From assembly GCA_966211675.1 (NCBI GenBank), contig CBIHPK010000009.1, positions 1 to 64,000 of the forward strand: a stretch of DNA of 64,000 bases, written 5' to 3'. Every line of letters starts with the position of its first letter. Positions within the stretch are counted from its first letter, which is position 1. Positions 27,597 through 36,782 of this stretch are shown here, in pieces. Below the pieces are notes generated by a model that was not told the origin of the DNA, did no database searches, and was given only the letters and a program-made list of their open reading frames with translations. The position numbers and the translations under genes were made by a program. The stretch is from SCUS01 sp966211675. GTDB taxonomy: Bacteria; Myxococcota_A; Polyangia; Polyangiales; Ga0077539.

Positions 27597-30500
27597 ATGT
27601 TCGAGGTCCGATGCCCAGGCTGCCAGAACCCCTTCGAGCTCGACGAGCGTCGCGTGCCTCGCAACGGGATGACCATGCGGTGTCCGAAGTGCCAGACCAC
27701 CTTCGTGGTCAAGCGCCCGGAGACCATCGGCTTCGCGGGTGCTCCGCCCAGCTCTGACACGGGGAGGTCCGTTCCGCTCCCGATGCCCTTCGCGCCGCAC
27801 TCGGCCGGGGGGAAGGCCCCGCCGCCGATCCCGATGCCCGGGGCGACGATGCTGGGAGGGCCCCCTCCGGTGCCGGGGCGAGCGCCCACCTCGCGCCCGC
27901 AGGTCCCCGCCGACCTCGCCGCGGAGCTCATCGGCCGTACGCCCGCGCCGCCGCCCGACCTCACGCCCGGCACCAACGACTCGAGCTGGGAACTCTCCGT
28001 CGACCTCCCGATGCCCGCGCACGAGGTCGGCCTGCCCGCTCCGGCCGAGCCCGAGGCGCGTCGACGCGCGGCCCAGGCCGCCTCGGCGGGCCTCCCGGCC
28101 GCCCCTCCGCCGACCGGATCCAACGTCAAATCCACCCTGACGATGCTCCCCGAGCTGCGGCCCGAGATGCAGGCCGTGACCGGCCGACCGTCGCCGCGCC
28201 CCATCCCCCCCGAGGAGGTCGGTCTGCCCGGCATCTCCGCGGCCCTGCCGGTCCCGGTCGCAGGTCTGCCTGCGCTCCACCACGGTCATGCCGGTCTCCC
28301 GGCGGTCTCTGCCGGTCTCCCGGTGGTCTCTGCAGGTCTCCCGCAGATCGCTGCGGGCCTGCCGATGAACGCCGCCGGGCTCCCGATGAACGCCGCCGGG
28401 CTCCCGATGAACGCCGCCGGGCTCCCGATGAACCCCGCGGGTCTCCCGATGAACCCCGCGGGTCTCCCGATGAACCCCGCGGGTCTCCCGATGAACGCCG
28501 CCGGGCTCCCGATGAACGCCGCGGGCCTGCCGATGGGCGCGGCCAACCTGCCGATGAACGCCGCGGGCCTGCCGATGGGCGCGGCCGAGCTGCCCGGGCT
28601 CGAGCCCGAGCTGCCCATGAACAACCCGCGCCAGGTGGTGCTCGGGCGCGTCAACGTCGAGCGCCGCGCGTTCACCATGACCGAGTCCGACGACCTCCCG
28701 TCGCTCGCCGGAGACGCGGCGCTCCCCTCCGTGCGGGCCCCGTCGCAGCACTCCGTGCGCGAGGAGTACGCGGTGCCGATGGTCGACCGCGGGGAGCGCG
28801 CCACCGCTCACGGCGGCGTGAACTACGGCGAGCTCGACCTGGGCGACGTCATCGGCCAGCCGATCCCGCCGACGCCCGCGGTGGGAAATACCTACCAGGG
28901 TAATCCCTTCCCTCCGCAGAGCCGCGGGATGGACATCGGCCAGGAGTTCGACGCCCTCCCCGGGGCCGCGGGCCGGCCGTACGGCAGCCCCGTCGCGGAG
29001 GCCCCGATGCCTCCCCCGACCGCGAAGAAGACCCCGGCGAAGAAGGAGACCCGCAAGGTCGCCGTGAGCGAGGGGCCGAGGCGGCCGTGGATGCAGTACG
29101 CGCTCTACGGGGCCCTCGGCGTGCTGGGCGTCGGCGTGCTGGGCGGCGCCGCGCTCGCGACCACGGAGTACGGGGCGTTCGGCAAGAACTGGTTCGACGA
29201 GCAGCTGCACGGGCCCGAGCGGCACGCCGCGGCGACGCGGGTGATCCAGTACGTCGACCGGCTCATCGAGCACGACACCTACGACCGCGCCATCGCGGGG
29301 CTGCGGCGCGTCGAGCAGGCGCTCGGCCGCGTGCCCAAGGAGCGCGAGCTCAAGGCGTACATCGTCTACGCGAACAACCTGGTGGTGCTGCGCTTCGGGG
29401 CCGATCCGTCGCGCACCGGACGCGCGCGCACGCTGCTCGCGGAGCTGGTGGAGGCGCCGCCGGGGATGCAGTTCCTGGCGCTGGCGAAGGCGTCCGACGC
29501 GCTGGCCCGGGGGAACCCCCGCGAGGCCCTGAGGCTCGCGCGCAACGACCCCAACGGGCGCGACCTCGCGACGATGGCCGCCGCGGCGCTCAACGACAAC
29601 GCCCAGTGGCTTCGCTACGCCACCGCGGGCCGTCAGCGGCACCCCACCTCGCGCTCTCGCTACCTGCTGGCCCAGGCGTACTACGCGACCGGAGATGTCC
29701 CGGCGGCGCGGCGCATGGCCGAGGAGACGCTGCAGCACGAGGCGCAGCACCCCGGGGCGCGCGTGATGCTGGCGCGCATCCTCGGGCAGCGCGAGGAGGC
29801 CCAGGCCCGCGCGCTCTCGCTGCTGCAAGACCTCGTGGGCACGACCGCCCGCGGCTCCGCGGTGAGCTACGCCTCGCCGACGGAGCGCGCCGACGCGTGC
29901 GTGGTGGCCGGGCAGATCGAGATGGCGCGCGATCGGGTGACCGTGGCGCAGACGCGCTTCCAGCGGGCGCTCGAGCTCGAGCCGCGCAGCGCGACGGCGC
30001 TGGTGGGCATCGGGTCGATCCTGTACCGCCAGGGCAACTTCACCGACGCGCAGGCGCGCTTCCGCAACGCCCACAGCGCCGACCCGCAGAACCTCGACGC
30101 CATCATCGGCATCGCGCAGTCGACGCTGTCGCTCAACCAGCCCGCGGAGGCCAAGGCCGCGCTCGAGCCCGCGGTGCAGGAGCACCCCAACGACGGCCGG
30201 CTGCACTACTGGCTCGGCCGCGCGCTCGCGGCCACCAGCGACCAGCGCTCGCTGGCGCAGCAGTCCTTCCGTGAGGCCATCCGGCTGCAGCCGGACAACC
30301 TGGACGCGTACGTCTCGCTCTCCGAGCTGCTCATCGCGATGCAGCGCAACGACGCCGCCGACCAGGTGCTCGTCGAGGCCCGCGCTCGGGTGCCGGACAA
30401 CGCCGCCATCCACCGCGCGCTCGCGCACGGCCGCCTCGCCCGCGGCGACGTCAACGGCGCCGAGGAGGAGCTGCGCGTCGCCCTGCAGCGCGACCCCGAG

Positions 30501-31493
30501 GACGTGCGCGCCCACTTCGCCCTGGGCGACGTGTACCGCAGGATGCAGCGCCTCGACGACGCCACGCGGCGCCTCGACACGGTGGCGCGCATCGACCCCG
30601 ACTACCCCGGCCTCGCCCTCGCCCGCGGCCGCCTCGCGGAGGCGCGCGGCGAGCTCCCGGAGGCGCTCGCGACCTTCCGCGAGGCCCTGGCGCGCGACCC
30701 CACCAACCCGGAGCTCATCAACCGGGTGGCGGCCACGCTGGTCGCGCTGGGCAACTTCGGCGACGCTGACCAGATGCTCCGCTCGGTGGTGGTGAACCAG
30801 CCGACCAACGCCGAGGCGCAGTACCTGATGGGCCGCGCTCGCCTGGGCGCGGGCAACTACGTCGACTCGGTGCACTACCTCGACCGCGCGATCGAGCTCA
30901 ACCCGCAGCGGGCGGAGTTCAAGGCCTTCGCGGCGGAGGCGCACCGGCGCTCCGGGGACATCGTGCGGGCGCTGCAGCTCGCGGAGGAGTCCATCCAGCT
31001 CGACCCGGCGTTTCCGCGCGGGTACTGGGTGCGCGCGGAGATCAGGGTGCGCCAGGGCGCCGCGGCGCAGGCGCTGGTGGACATCAACCGCGCGACGCAG
31101 CTCGACCAGACCTTCTGGGACGCCTACGCGACCTGGGCGGACATCGACGACGCGCTCGGCCGTCGCGACGACGCGATCCGGCTGTACCAGATCGCCATCT
31201 CGCACGACCCGCGGCACGGCGACTGGTTCTACAACCTGGGCCGGCTGCTCGGCGACGCGGGGCGCGAGGGCGAGGCCAAGGCGGCGCTGCTGCAGGTGCG
31301 CTCGCTGGGCGCGGGGCTCAACCCGACGCCGAGCTGGTTCGTGCAGGGCACGCGGCAGCTCGCCGACCTGGAGCGGTCGAGCAACCCCGCCGAGGCGCGG
31401 CGGCTCTACATCGAGTACCTGCGCATGGTCCCGCCGGGCAGCCCCTCGTCGACGAGCGTGCAGATCATCCTCGGAGAGATGGGCGACAACTGA
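27597..31493 (+). CDS. zinc-ribbon, low-complexity repeat, transmembrane, TPR protein
   Basis: 1,298 residues. The N terminus is an MJ0042-type zinc ribbon (CPGCQNPFELDE...MRCPKCQTTFVV). A Pro/Ala-rich middle holds 7-residue repeats of the type AAGLPMN (about residues 220-335). A membrane helix (YALYGALGVLGVGVLGGAALA) follows near 500-520. The rest is a TPR solenoid of at least 15 units, such as AQTRFQRALELEPRS. Myxococcota often have such zinc-ribbon/TPR proteins. The soluble TPR part would be periplasmic or cytoplasmic depending on topology. An independent gene: a 58-base gap before it and a convergent lipoprotein after it. Function unknown. Confidence 0.85.
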   Translation: MFEVRCPGCQNPFELDERRVPRNGMTMRCPKCQTTFVVKRPETIGFAGAPPSSDTGRSVPLPMPFAPHSAGGKAPPPIPMPGATMLGGPPPVPGRAPTSRPQVPADLAAELIGRTPAPPPDLTPGTNDSSWELSVDLPMPAHEVGLPAPAEPEARRRAAQAASAGLPAAPPPTGSNVKSTLTMLPELRPEMQAVTGRPSPRPIPPEEVGLPGISAALPVPVAGLPALHHGHAGLPAVSAGLPVVSAGLPQIAAGLPMNAAGLPMNAAGLPMNAAGLPMNPAGLPMNPAGLPMNPAGLPMNAAGLPMNAAGLPMGAANLPMNAAGLPMGAAELPGLEPELPMNNPRQVVLGRVNVERRAFTMTESDDLPSLAGDAALPSVRAPSQHSVREEYAVPMVDRGERATAHGGVNYGELDLGDVIGQPIPPTPAVGNTYQGNPFPPQSRGMDIGQEFDALPGAAGRPYGSPVAEAPMPPPTAKKTPAKKETRKVAVSEGPRRPWMQYALYGALGVLGVGVLGGAALATTEYGAFGKNWFDEQLHGPERHAAATRVIQYVDRLIEHDTYDRAIAGLRRVEQALGRVPKERELKAYIVYANNLVVLRFGADPSRTGRARTLLAELVEAPPGMQFLALAKASDALARGNPREALRLARNDPNGRDLATMAAAALNDNAQWLRYATAGRQRHPTSRSRYLLAQAYYATGDVPAARRMAEETLQHEAQHPGARVMLARILGQREEAQARALSLLQDLVGTTARGSAVSYASPTERADACVVAGQIEMARDRVTVAQTRFQRALELEPRSATALVGIGSILYRQGNFTDAQARFRNAHSADPQNLDAIIGIAQSTLSLNQPAEAKAALEPAVQEHPNDGRLHYWLGRALAATSDQRSLAQQSFREAIRLQPDNLDAYVSLSELLIAMQRNDAADQVLVEARARVPDNAAIHRALAHGRLARGDVNGAEEELRVALQRDPEDVRAHFALGDVYRRMQRLDDATRRLDTVARIDPDYPGLALARGRLAEARGELPEALATFREALARDPTNPELINRVAATLVALGNFGDADQMLRSVVVNQPTNAEAQYLMGRARLGAGNYVDSVHYLDRAIELNPQRAEFKAFAAEAHRRSGDIVRALQLAEESIQLDPAFPRGYWVRAEIRVRQGAAAQALVDINRATQLDQTFWDAYATWADIDDALGRRDDAIRLYQIAISHDPRHGDWFYNLGRLLGDAGREGEAKAALLQVRSLGAGLNPTPSWFVQGTRQLADLERSSNPAEARRLYIEYLRMVPPGSPSSTSVQIILGEMGDN
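28254..28600 (+). repeat. 21-bp in-frame tandem repeat encoding AAGLPMN-type heptads
   Basis: About 16 units of 21 bp inside the TPR gene. The central units are nearly identical (GCCGCCGGGCTCCCGATGAAC and GCGGGTCTCCCGATGAACCCC), and outer units are more diverged. All copies stay in frame, so the region can change length by slippage without breaking the protein. The peptide has no Cys and looks unstructured. Confidence 0.9.
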
Positions 31494-31512
31494 CCGGGGC
31501 GTCGTCCCCCCT

Positions 31513-32259
31513 TCAGTGCAGCGTGGTGAAGCCCGACAGGACCAGCCGATACGAGTCCGTGGCGGAGTCGTAGGTCCCTTCGAACTTGGAGGGCCAGTTC
31601 ACCTCGCGCCCCACCACGCTGGGGCGCGGGATGGCGAAGGAGAAGTCGTTGTGGCCCTCGAGGAAGGTCCTCGTCACCATCGGCTCGACGAAGGCCAGCG
31701 CGCCGGAGTGATAGCCGAGGATCAGCGTGCGCGTGAAGGGCTGCGGGTTGGTCATCGAGAGCTCAGGTGAGGTCGGGTCGATGGCGTGCACGCCCATGGC
31801 GGGCTCACAGGTCCCGTCGGGGCCAGGGCCCGTGCCGGGGATGATGTACGGCGTCGGGATGCGCTCCGCGGCGGGCATGGGCTCGTTGGCGCAGTCGATG
31901 GTCAGGCGCTCGGTGTTGGTGATCAGGTTGAAGTGAAGATCGAAGTGCGGCACCTGATACGGGGCCGGCGGGTGCCCCTCGGGCTCGAAGTAGAAGCTGA
32001 TGTGACGGAAGGCCCCGGCCTGCGCCGGCAGGTCGAGGAAGACGGCCGCCGGGCCGCTGGCGGTGCGCACGCTCTCCATCGGGAGCACCGCGCCGATCTC
32101 GGTGAGCGTCCCGGTGGCGGTGACCGTCGCGAAGTTCGTCACCGTGCCGCTGCCGAGCATCCCGCTCTGGCCTGCGGTTCGCCGCAGCGACGGAGTGGTC
32201 TCGTCGGAGCACGCGGTCGCCAGCACGGATACCACCAATGCGATGAGTGGAAGTCGCAT
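31513..32259 (-). CDS. lipoprotein of unknown function
   Basis: 248 residues from ATG 32259. Lipobox LATAC at about residue 17. The mature part is beta-rich, with FYFEPEGHPPAPYQVPHFDLHFNLI. This H-x-D-x-H-F pattern, plus TIDCANEP and a GYHSGALAFVEPMVT segment, is similar to DUF5602/TTHB210-like periplasmic proteins, but this is a guess from pattern. It converges on the TPR gene and is preceded by 277 bases with no gene before the phoH stop. Confidence 0.6.
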   Translation of the reverse strand: MRLPLIALVVSVLATACSDETTPSLRRTAGQSGMLGSGTVTNFATVTATGTLTEIGAVLPMESVRTASGPAAVFLDLPAQAGAFRHISFYFEPEGHPPAPYQVPHFDLHFNLITNTERLTIDCANEPMPAAERIPTPYIIPGTGPGPDGTCEPAMGVHAIDPTSPELSMTNPQPFTRTLILGYHSGALAFVEPMVTRTFLEGHNDFSFAIPRPSVVGREVNWPSKFEGTYDSATDSYRLVLSGFTTLH

Positions 32260-32536
32260 GATCTTCTCGAAGCCTCCGTGTGATGTCTGCGCCGGGCGCT
32301 CGCGCCCCACGGCGCTCTCCCTCGAGCAGGAACGCCCGGACTCGCCGTGAGCGCCCCCTCGACCCTCCTCACTCCCCATCAGGAGGAAGTGGTCATCAGT
32401 CGAGCAAGACGCGGACCCCCGAGGGTGAACCCTCGATGGTGCTTCAGCGTTCTTCGATGGAGGACGCGCCCTCGATGGAGATCAGGGCGAGTACATTCGC
32501 CACACCGTGGCAGGGCCGGTGTGCGCTGGGCGTGGC

Positions 32537-33595
32537 CTACTCGGTCTCTCGGGCCGCCGCGCGGTTCTCTTCGCGCATGGCGCGGCCGCGGCTGAGGGCG
32601 TTGTCCCTCGCCTCGTAGGCGCGGACGATGCGAGCCACCAGCGGGTGCCTCACCACGTCGACGTCGGTGAAGGTGCAGAACGCGATGCCCTCGGTGCCCG
32701 TGAGCAGGTTGGTCGCGTCGGAGAGGCCCGACTTGCGCCCCTCTGGGAGGTCGACCTGAGTGACGTCGCCGGTGATCACCGCCTTCGAGTCGTAGCCGAG
32801 GCGCGTGAGGAACATCTTCATCTGCTCGGACGTGGTGTTCTGCGCCTCGTCGAGGATCACGAAGGCCTCGTTGAGGGTACGGCCGCGCATGAAGGCCAGC
32901 GGCGCGACCTCGATCTGCCCGCGCTGGATGAGCGCCTGGGCCTTGTCGAGGTCCATCATGTCGTGCATCGCGTCGTAGAGCGGGCGCAGGTAGGGGTTGA
33001 CCTTCTCCGCGAGGTCGCCCGGCAGGAAGCCCAGCTTCTCGCCGGCCTCCACCGCGGGCCTCGTCAGGATGATGCGCTTGACCTTCTTCTGCATCAGCGC
33101 CGCGACCGCCATCGCCATCGCGAGGTAGGTCTTGCCCGTGCCCGCGGGGCCGATGCCGAACACGATGTCGTGCGAGCGCAGGGCCTCGATGTAGCGCTTC
33201 TGCGCGAGCCCCTTCGGGGCGATGATGCGGTGCCGCGCGCTCACCAGCACCACGTCCTGGAACACGTCCCGCAGCTTCAGCTCCGGGTGCTCCTTGAGCA
33301 GCCGCACGGCGCGCGCCACGTCGTTGCCGTTGATCTCGTTGCCGTCGCGGATCGACTCGCACAGCTCCGCCACCACGCGCTCGGCGAAGGCCACCTCCTC
33401 CGCCGAGGTGCCCTGGATGTGCACCTGGTGTCCGCGCTGACCGATGCTGACCCCGGTCTCCACCTCCAGCACCCGAAGGTGCTCGTTGCGTGGACCGCAC
33501 AGCGCCACCATCAGCGCCGGATCAGCCACATCGACCTGCGCGCTCCCACCCGGATTGCGCGCGCCCTTCGAGCCCGAAGCTTCGCTCTTCGCCAT
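32537..33595 (-). CDS. phoH: PhoH-family ATPase
   Basis: 352 residues. An N-terminal KH-like segment (about 35-85; VSIGQRGHQVHIQG) is followed by the PhoH P-loop ATPase (about 130-330): Walker A GPAGTGKTYLA, RIILTRPAVEAGEKLGFLPGD, and Walker B AFVILDEAQNTT. PhoH/YbeZ proteins are linked to RNA processing and often sit next to YbeY; no ybeY is found here. The long frame upstream of MAKSEASG is not used because MAKSEASG fits the family start. Its start lies 92 bases from the divergent unknown gene. Confidence 0.93.
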   Translation of the reverse strand: MAKSEASGSKGARNPGGSAQVDVADPALMVALCGPRNEHLRVLEVETGVSIGQRGHQVHIQGTSAEEVAFAERVVAELCESIRDGNEINGNDVARAVRLLKEHPELKLRDVFQDVVLVSARHRIIAPKGLAQKRYIEALRSHDIVFGIGPAGTGKTYLAMAMAVAALMQKKVKRIILTRPAVEAGEKLGFLPGDLAEKVNPYLRPLYDAMHDMMDLDKAQALIQRGQIEVAPLAFMRGRTLNEAFVILDEAQNTTSEQMKMFLTRLGYDSKAVITGDVTQVDLPEGRKSGLSDATNLLTGTEGIAFCTFTDVDVVRHPLVARIVRAYEARDNALSRGRAMREENRAAARETE

Positions 33596-33686
33596 GTGTG
33601 CCCAACCTACCACAGCCCTCGCGGCGGGGCGGCGGTGCGGTATATGTGCGGTGTGACGATCCACGCGCGATGGATGGGGTGACCGG

Positions 33687-34175
33687 GTGCAGGGCAACGG
33701 ACGACGCGCGCTCCCGCTCTTCGCGGCGCTGACCGGTGGAGCACCGCGCTCCACGGCGCCGCACCTCGAGCAGGCGCGCCGCGGCCTGGGCGGGGCCTAC
33801 GCCGACGACGTCGACGCCGCGATGATCGGCCGCTTCGTGCGCGCCGCGCCCCACGAGGGCGTGGTGCTGCACGCCGACGCGGCGACGGTGGACGTGATGG
33901 TGTCCGCGGGCGTGGTGCGCCGGGTGGCGCGCTCGCGGGTGGTGGCCCTCGACGACGTCGAGCTGTCGCCGCTGCGGCGGCGCATGGCGGGCGACGTGCG
34001 GCGCTTCGCGGCGATGCCCGCGGGGCGGAGGGCGCGCTTCACCACCGAGACGGGCGACGAGGCCGAGGGGCTGCTGATCGAGAAATGCCGCTACGGCGCC
34101 CTCGTCGCCCTCGACGACGGTCGCGTGGTGGCGCTCGGGTTCAGCCGGATGATCGCCACGGTCGCGCCCGGCTGA
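33687..34175 (+). CDS. hypothetical protein
   Basis: 162 residues from GTG 33687. No family is recognised. It has an alternating beta-alpha pattern: DVDAAMIGRFVRAAPHEGVVLH, VRRVARSRVVALDDVEL, then RRRMAGDVRRFAAMPAG and a strand pair ARFTTETGDEAEGLLIEKCRYGALVALDDGRVVALGF. No signal peptide or membrane helix. Converges 4 bases from a kinase gene. Strong third-position GC suggests it is coding. Confidence 0.55.
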   Translation: MQGNGRRALPLFAALTGGAPRSTAPHLEQARRGLGGAYADDVDAAMIGRFVRAAPHEGVVLHADAATVDVMVSAGVVRRVARSRVVALDDVELSPLRRRMAGDVRRFAAMPAGRRARFTTETGDEAEGLLIEKCRYGALVALDDGRVVALGFSRMIATVAPG

Positions 34176-34179
34176 GACT

Positions 34180-34995
34180 TCACCTGGCCAGCAGCATCGC
34201 CCTCGCCTCGCGCGCCGTGGGCCGCGCCTCCGGGCTCTTCGCCAGGCAGCGCTCGATGAGCTCGTCGAGCCACGCCGGGACCGAGGCCTCGACCTCCCGC
34301 GCCGACGGCACCGGACCCTCGGCGATCGCCAGCATCGCCTCCATCGCCCCGCCCCCGTAGAGCCGCCGCCCGGTGAGCAGCTCATAGAGCAGCACCGCCG
34401 CCGCGAACACGTCGCTCCGCCCGTCGATGATCCCCTCTCCGGTCACCACCTCCGGGGCCATGTATCCGCGCGTCCCCTTGAGCACGCCGCGCTCCGGGTC
34501 CTCGCGCCAGCGGCTCGTCGCGATGCCGAAGTCCACCAGCGAGACGCCTCCGTCGTCGCGCACGATCACGTTGCCCGGCGCCACGTCGCGGTGCACCGCC
34601 CCGAGGCCGACGCCCTCCTCGTCGGCGCGCGTGTGCACGTGGTCGAGCGCGTCGAGCAGCGCCGCGATCCACGCCACCGCCGCCGGCTGCGCCACCCGGC
34701 CCGCGGCCAGCACCGCGTCGAGCCCTCGGCCCTCCACGCGGTCGATCACGAGGTGCGGCAGCCCGGCGGCGTCCCGGTACAGCGCCCGGAGCGCTGGAAT
34801 CGCCGGGTGATCGAGGCGCCCCAGCAGCCGCCCCTCGTGCTCGAACATCGTCACCAGCGCCGGGTCGTAGGCGCAGTGCCGGTGCATGCGCTTGAGCACC
34901 CGCGTCACGCCGTCCGCGTCGTGCGCCAGGAAGGTCTCGGCCAGCGCGCCCACCCCCAGGCTCTCGCCCACGCGCAGCGCCGGTGGCTCCGTCAT
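34180..34995 (-). CDS. Ser/Thr protein kinase, kinase domain only
   Basis: 271 residues from ATG 34995. It has VLKRM for the ATP-binding Lys, HRDVAPGNV, VDFG and the APE motif (YMAPEVV). The nucleotide loop is degenerate (GVGALAETFLA). No membrane helix or extra domain follows. HRDVAPGN differs from the common HRDLKPEN but is a frequent myxobacterial variant that keeps the catalytic Asp and Asn. The target is unknown. An AGTATACT palindrome near 35035-35042 sits between it and the divergent metzincin gene and could provide -10 boxes both ways. Confidence 0.88.
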   Translation of the reverse strand: MTEPPALRVGESLGVGALAETFLAHDADGVTRVLKRMHRHCAYDPALVTMFEHEGRLLGRLDHPAIPALRALYRDAAGLPHLVIDRVEGRGLDAVLAAGRVAQPAAVAWIAALLDALDHVHTRADEEGVGLGAVHRDVAPGNVIVRDDGGVSLVDFGIATSRWREDPERGVLKGTRGYMAPEVVTGEGIIDGRSDVFAAAVLLYELLTGRRLYGGGAMEAMLAIAEGPVPSAREVEASVPAWLDELIERCLAKSPEARPTAREARAMLLAR

Positions 34996-35034
34996 GCGCG
35001 CGCCTGCACCGCTCACCGTGCGGATCACGGCGCG

Positions 35035-35042
35035 AGTATACT
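35035..35042. promoter_or_regulatory. AGTATACT palindrome, possible bidirectional -10
   Basis: An 8-bp palindrome in the 130-base gap between divergent genes; it contains TATACT in either direction. No matching -35 box is seen on either strand, so this is only suggestive. Confidence 0.25.
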
Positions 35043-35125
35043 CCGCCCCCGTCGCGCGCGATCGCTGCTCCAATCATGGCCTCAGCCGAGTTCATCGCCG
35101 CGCACCCCTGAACCTCCAGACCTCC

Positions 35126-36769
35126 ATGCGGCCACCCCTCTGCCTGCTTCTCTCGCTCGCCGGCCTCGGCTGCGGCGCGTCGGTGACCCACAACGCCACG
35201 GCCCCGACGGACGTCCCGATGGCCGCCGTGGACGTGCCGCCGGTGACGGTGGACGTGCCGCCCGCGGCGGTGGACGTCCCGGTGGCGATCATCGACGTCC
35301 CCCCGATCGAGCCGACGAACCTCGGGCTCGGTGAGGCGTGCTCGCGCGACCAGCAGTGCGCCTCGGGCGTGTGCGCGCAGACCCCCGGCGTCGTCGCGGG
35401 CTGCGCCCAGCCCTGCGTCGACGACGAGGCCTGCCTCGCGGTCAACAGCCAGCTCGCGTGCGTGCTCGACCGATCACCCGGCGGCGGTCGGCTGGTGTGC
35501 GGCCAGGTGGCGGGCGCCGAGGTCGACCCCTCCGGGGCGTGCACGCGGGACACGGAGTGCTTCTCGGGCTTCTGCCTGGACGGGCTCTGCCACAACGCCT
35601 GCGCCGACGACAGCGTGTGCGCCGCGGGCTGGCACTGCGGGGCGCAGGCGGTCGGCGCGCGCAGCGTGCAGGTGTGCCGCGCCAACCCCATCACCGGCGT
35701 CACCGTCGAGGACTACGTGCTCTTCGAGGGCCTCGCGGGCGTCGACCGCAGCACCATGCCGCTGCCGGTCATCGCGCCGCCGGACACCGTGTCGCTCACC
35801 TGGGTGACGCAGGACCTCGCGGGCCCCGACCTGCTCGCCAGCGTCACCGGCGTGACCGCTCCCGACAGCCGCACCCTGGTCGACCTGCGCACCTGGAGCA
35901 GCCTGCGGGAGCAGCAGGTGCGCACGCTCCCGTCGCGGCTGCAGATCAACGCGGCGACCTTCCCGGGGCGCACCATGGAGCCGATGGTCCCGGGGGTGTT
36001 TCGCTCGTCGCACGCGCTGCTCAACGACCGCAGCGGGACGCCCGTCGCCACCCGCCGGATGCGCGCGCTGGTGCGGGTCAAGCGCGCCCCCGGGGGCGTC
36101 GCCGCCAGCGGCTGGACCCTGCGGCTCCGGGTGATCGTCGGCGGCATCGCGGGGCTCACCGCGGGCTCGGCTTCGACCAACGCCCGGCTGCAGGGAGCGC
36201 TCGCCCGGATGCGCGCGATCTACGCCGGCGTCGGGGTCAACCTCGTCGTCGAGGGCTACGCCGACCTCAACGCCGCGGACGCCGCGCGCTTCGCCATCAT
36301 CGACAGCCAGGAGGAGCTGCGCGCCCTCTTCCAGCGCAGCGCCGGGATGACCGGCGACGTGCTGCCCATCTTCCTGGTGCGGGGGATCTCCTCCACCGCG
36401 GGCCTGGAGAACGCCATCGGCATCGCCGGGGGAATCAACGGCCCGCCGGGGATCTTCGGCACCGTCTCCTCCGGGGTGGTGGCCAGCTGGGACAACACCT
36501 TCGGTCGCACCGACCTGCTGGCGCAGGTGCTCGCGCACGAGTGCGGCCACTACCTGGGGCTCTGGCATACCATGGAGCGTAATCCCGGCTGCACCACGGC
36601 GGCGCAGACGGACTGCTCGCTCTGGGGCGGCGTGGACAACCTCACGGACACGCCCGCCACGATGGCCGGCGCCTCGCGCTACCTGATGTACTGGACCACC
36701 AGCGGGAGCAACGAGCTGCTCTCCGCCGGTCAGGGGCTGATGATGCGGGGAAACCCGATCATCCATTGA
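35126..36769 (+). CDS. metzincin-type zinc metalloprotease lipoprotein
   Basis: 547 residues. Signal peptide with a lipobox ending GLGC, a DVP-repeat linker (VDVPPVTVDVPPAAVDVPV), then two Cys-rich EGF/Dickkopf-like blocks (CSRDQQCASGVC and CTRDTECFSGFC). The catalytic domain carries HECGHYLGLWH at 471-481, the HExxHxxGxxH zinc motif of metzincins; the conserved C-terminal Met-turn is probably Met521 in RYLMYW. The C-terminal tail is short. It is expected to be a surface-bound protease of the pappalysin or related group. Divergent from a kinase gene; the next gene is convergent argG. Confidence 0.82.
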   Translation: MRPPLCLLLSLAGLGCGASVTHNATAPTDVPMAAVDVPPVTVDVPPAAVDVPVAIIDVPPIEPTNLGLGEACSRDQQCASGVCAQTPGVVAGCAQPCVDDEACLAVNSQLACVLDRSPGGGRLVCGQVAGAEVDPSGACTRDTECFSGFCLDGLCHNACADDSVCAAGWHCGAQAVGARSVQVCRANPITGVTVEDYVLFEGLAGVDRSTMPLPVIAPPDTVSLTWVTQDLAGPDLLASVTGVTAPDSRTLVDLRTWSSLREQQVRTLPSRLQINAATFPGRTMEPMVPGVFRSSHALLNDRSGTPVATRRMRALVRVKRAPGGVAASGWTLRLRVIVGGIAGLTAGSASTNARLQGALARMRAIYAGVGVNLVVEGYADLNAADAARFAIIDSQEELRALFQRSAGMTGDVLPIFLVRGISSTAGLENAIGIAGGINGPPGIFGTVSSGVVASWDNTFGRTDLLAQVLAHECGHYLGLWHTMERNPGCTTAAQTDCSLWGGVDNLTDTPATMAGASRYLMYWTTSGSNELLSAGQGLMMRGNPIIH

Positions 36770-36782
36770 GGAGAGGGGGCGC

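Noticed and set aside
28254..28600. CRISPR-like repetition
   Set aside because: Units are contiguous, 21 bp, in frame with a gene and have no spacers.
27402..31217. A 1,271-codon minus-strand open frame
   Set aside because: Antisense to the zinc-ribbon/TPR gene, including the heptad repeats; no protein domain.
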